From the NCBI GenBank assembly GCA_031271365.1, contig JAISVV010000145.1, forward strand, positions 1-7,042: DNA of 7,042 bases, in the 5' to 3' direction. Source of the DNA: Elusimicrobiota bacterium (lineage in GTDB: Bacteria > Elusimicrobiota > Elusimicrobia > Elusimicrobiales > Elusimicrobiaceae). A model generated the notes under the pieces. The model ran no database searches, was not told the DNA's origin, and worked only from the letters and a program-made list of their open reading frames with translations. Both the position numbers and the translations under genes were made by a program. Below, piece by piece: positions 6,427 to 7,042 of this stretch. Position 1 is the stretch's first letter; each line of letters starts with the position of its first letter.

Positions 6427-7042
6427 TAAAAAATTTCTCCATCAGATATTGCGCTATCTGCCGGCCGTTTAACGCCGCGCCTTTTAGCAGATTGTCAAAC
6501 GTTATCCACATATGCAGCACGTTTTTATCCTCGGCGTCAAGGCGCAGGCGCGAGATAAAAACCTCGTCCGTGCCGGCAATTTCTTTTGGCGTGTAAATTT
6601 TGCCGTCGCAGATAATGCCTTTGTGCGCGGCCAGCAGCGCGGCAACTTTTTGCAAATCAAAATCCTCTTTGGCGCGTATGGTTGCGCCAAGGCTGTGGCC
6701 CGTGTGCACGCCGACGCGCACGCAGTGGCAGCGCACTTTTATGGAAGGCAGGTTTAAAATTTTGCGCGTTTCGTCGGCGCCTTTTTGCTCTTCGGTTGTT
6801 GCGCCGTTTTCCTGTATAGAGCCCACGGCCGGCACGCAATTTTCGCGGTACGGCGAGTCGGGCCGGGCATAATCTTCCAGCAGCAGCTTGCCGCCGCCGG
6901 ATATGGCCTGATACGAGCAAAAGAAAGCCTCCTGCAGCGTGTAATGCGGCTTTAAAGCGTTAAGCGCCATTATAAGCCCCGTCGACGTGCAGTTTGGGCT
7001 GGCGATAAGTTTTGTTTGCGCGCTAATCGTTTCGGGGTTAAC
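6419..7042 (-). CDS. asd: Aspartate-semialdehyde dehydrogenase Asd (5' end cut by window)
   Basis: Asd reduces L-4-aspartyl phosphate to L-aspartate semialdehyde with NADPH. The product is the branch-point precursor of DAP, lysine, threonine and methionine. The frame is open from the window edge at 7042 to the stop at 6419-6421, giving 207 residues; about 125 N-terminal residues, including the nucleotide-binding GAxGxVG region, are outside. The fragment begins at the VNPE segment and contains the catalytic block IASPNCTST with the active-site Cys at fragment residue 18 (codon 6989-6991). It then has SYQAISGGG (43-51), VGVHTGHS with the GHS at 115-117 (catalytic His116 of the fragment), and the C-terminal block WITFDNLLKGAALNGRQIA. 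An internal ATG at 6970 is not the true start, because it lies after the catalytic Cys. It overlaps dapB by 8 bp and is first of the three genes visible in this operon. Family identity is secure. Confidence 0.95.
   Translation of the reverse strand, partial: VNPETISAQTKLIASPNCTSTGLIMALNALKPHYTLQEAFFCSYQAISGGGKLLLEDYARPDSPYRENCVPAVGSIQENGATTEEQKGADETRKILNLPSIKVRCHCVRVGVHTGHSLGATIRAKEDFDLQKVAALLAAHKGIICDGKIYTPKEIAGTDEVFISRLRLDAEDKNVLHMWITFDNLLKGAALNGRQIAQYLMEKFFND
6434..6440 (-). promoter_or_regulatory. Ribosome binding site for dapB inside asd
   Basis: GGAGAAA on the minus strand lies within the last asd codons. GGAG is 10 nt from the dapB ATG at 6426, followed by a T-rich spacer. It supports this start despite the 8-bp overlap with asd. 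Confidence 0.65.

Noticed and set aside
6419..6970. A 183-residue protein starting at the ATG at 6970
   Set aside because: The frame stays open to the window edge, and the upstream 24 codons encode the Asd catalytic Cys block, so this ATG is internal.

Overview
This 7.0 kb window is a compact, wholly coding bacterial chromosome segment of ordinary core genes. It has no mobile element, CRISPR array, tRNA or rRNA that I can recognise. Seven genes fill it, two of them cut by the window edges. The only gene-free gaps are 28 bp (1486-1513) and 32 bp (4332-4363). The organism is probably a Gram-negative-type bacterium with meso-diaminopimelate (mDAP) peptidoglycan. The evidence is that MurE carries the DNPR motif of mDAP-adding enzymes and that two DAP-pathway genes lie beside the Mur ligases. 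Codon use is an unusual mix of GC-rich Ala/Gly/Arg codons with AAA, TTT, TTA and ATA. That resembles what I would expect of some Elusimicrobiota, but this assignment is a guess and not something the sequence proves.

Layout. Positions 1-1485 (minus strand) hold a TIGR02757/DUF2400 protein followed directly by a TatD-family metal-dependent hydrolase, joined stop-to-start as TAAATG. A 28-bp divergent gap with a short dyad follows. Positions 1514-4331 (plus strand) hold murE and murD, overlapping by 17 bp. After a 32-bp convergent gap, positions 4364-7042 (minus strand) hold asd (3' part), dapB and a divergent murC-like gene. These are joined by 8-bp and 4-bp overlaps and so are almost certainly one operon.

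How the genes work together. Asd makes aspartate semialdehyde, and DapB makes tetrahydrodipicolinate, the precursor of mDAP and lysine. MurC, MurD and MurE sequentially add L-Ala, D-Glu and mDAP to UDP-MurNAc. The two tail-to-tail operons therefore pair the supply of mDAP with its use in the peptidoglycan stem peptide. murF, mraY, ftsW and murG, which lie between or beside these genes in a classical dcw cluster, are absent here.

The most noteworthy point is the MurC homologue. It belongs to a non-canonical branch, with GTSGKST for the P-loop, FQPHAF in place of the usual FQPHRY and a GARDPT C-terminal motif, so its exact substrate is less certain than for the neighbouring ligases. I see no evidence of a wholly new system in this window.
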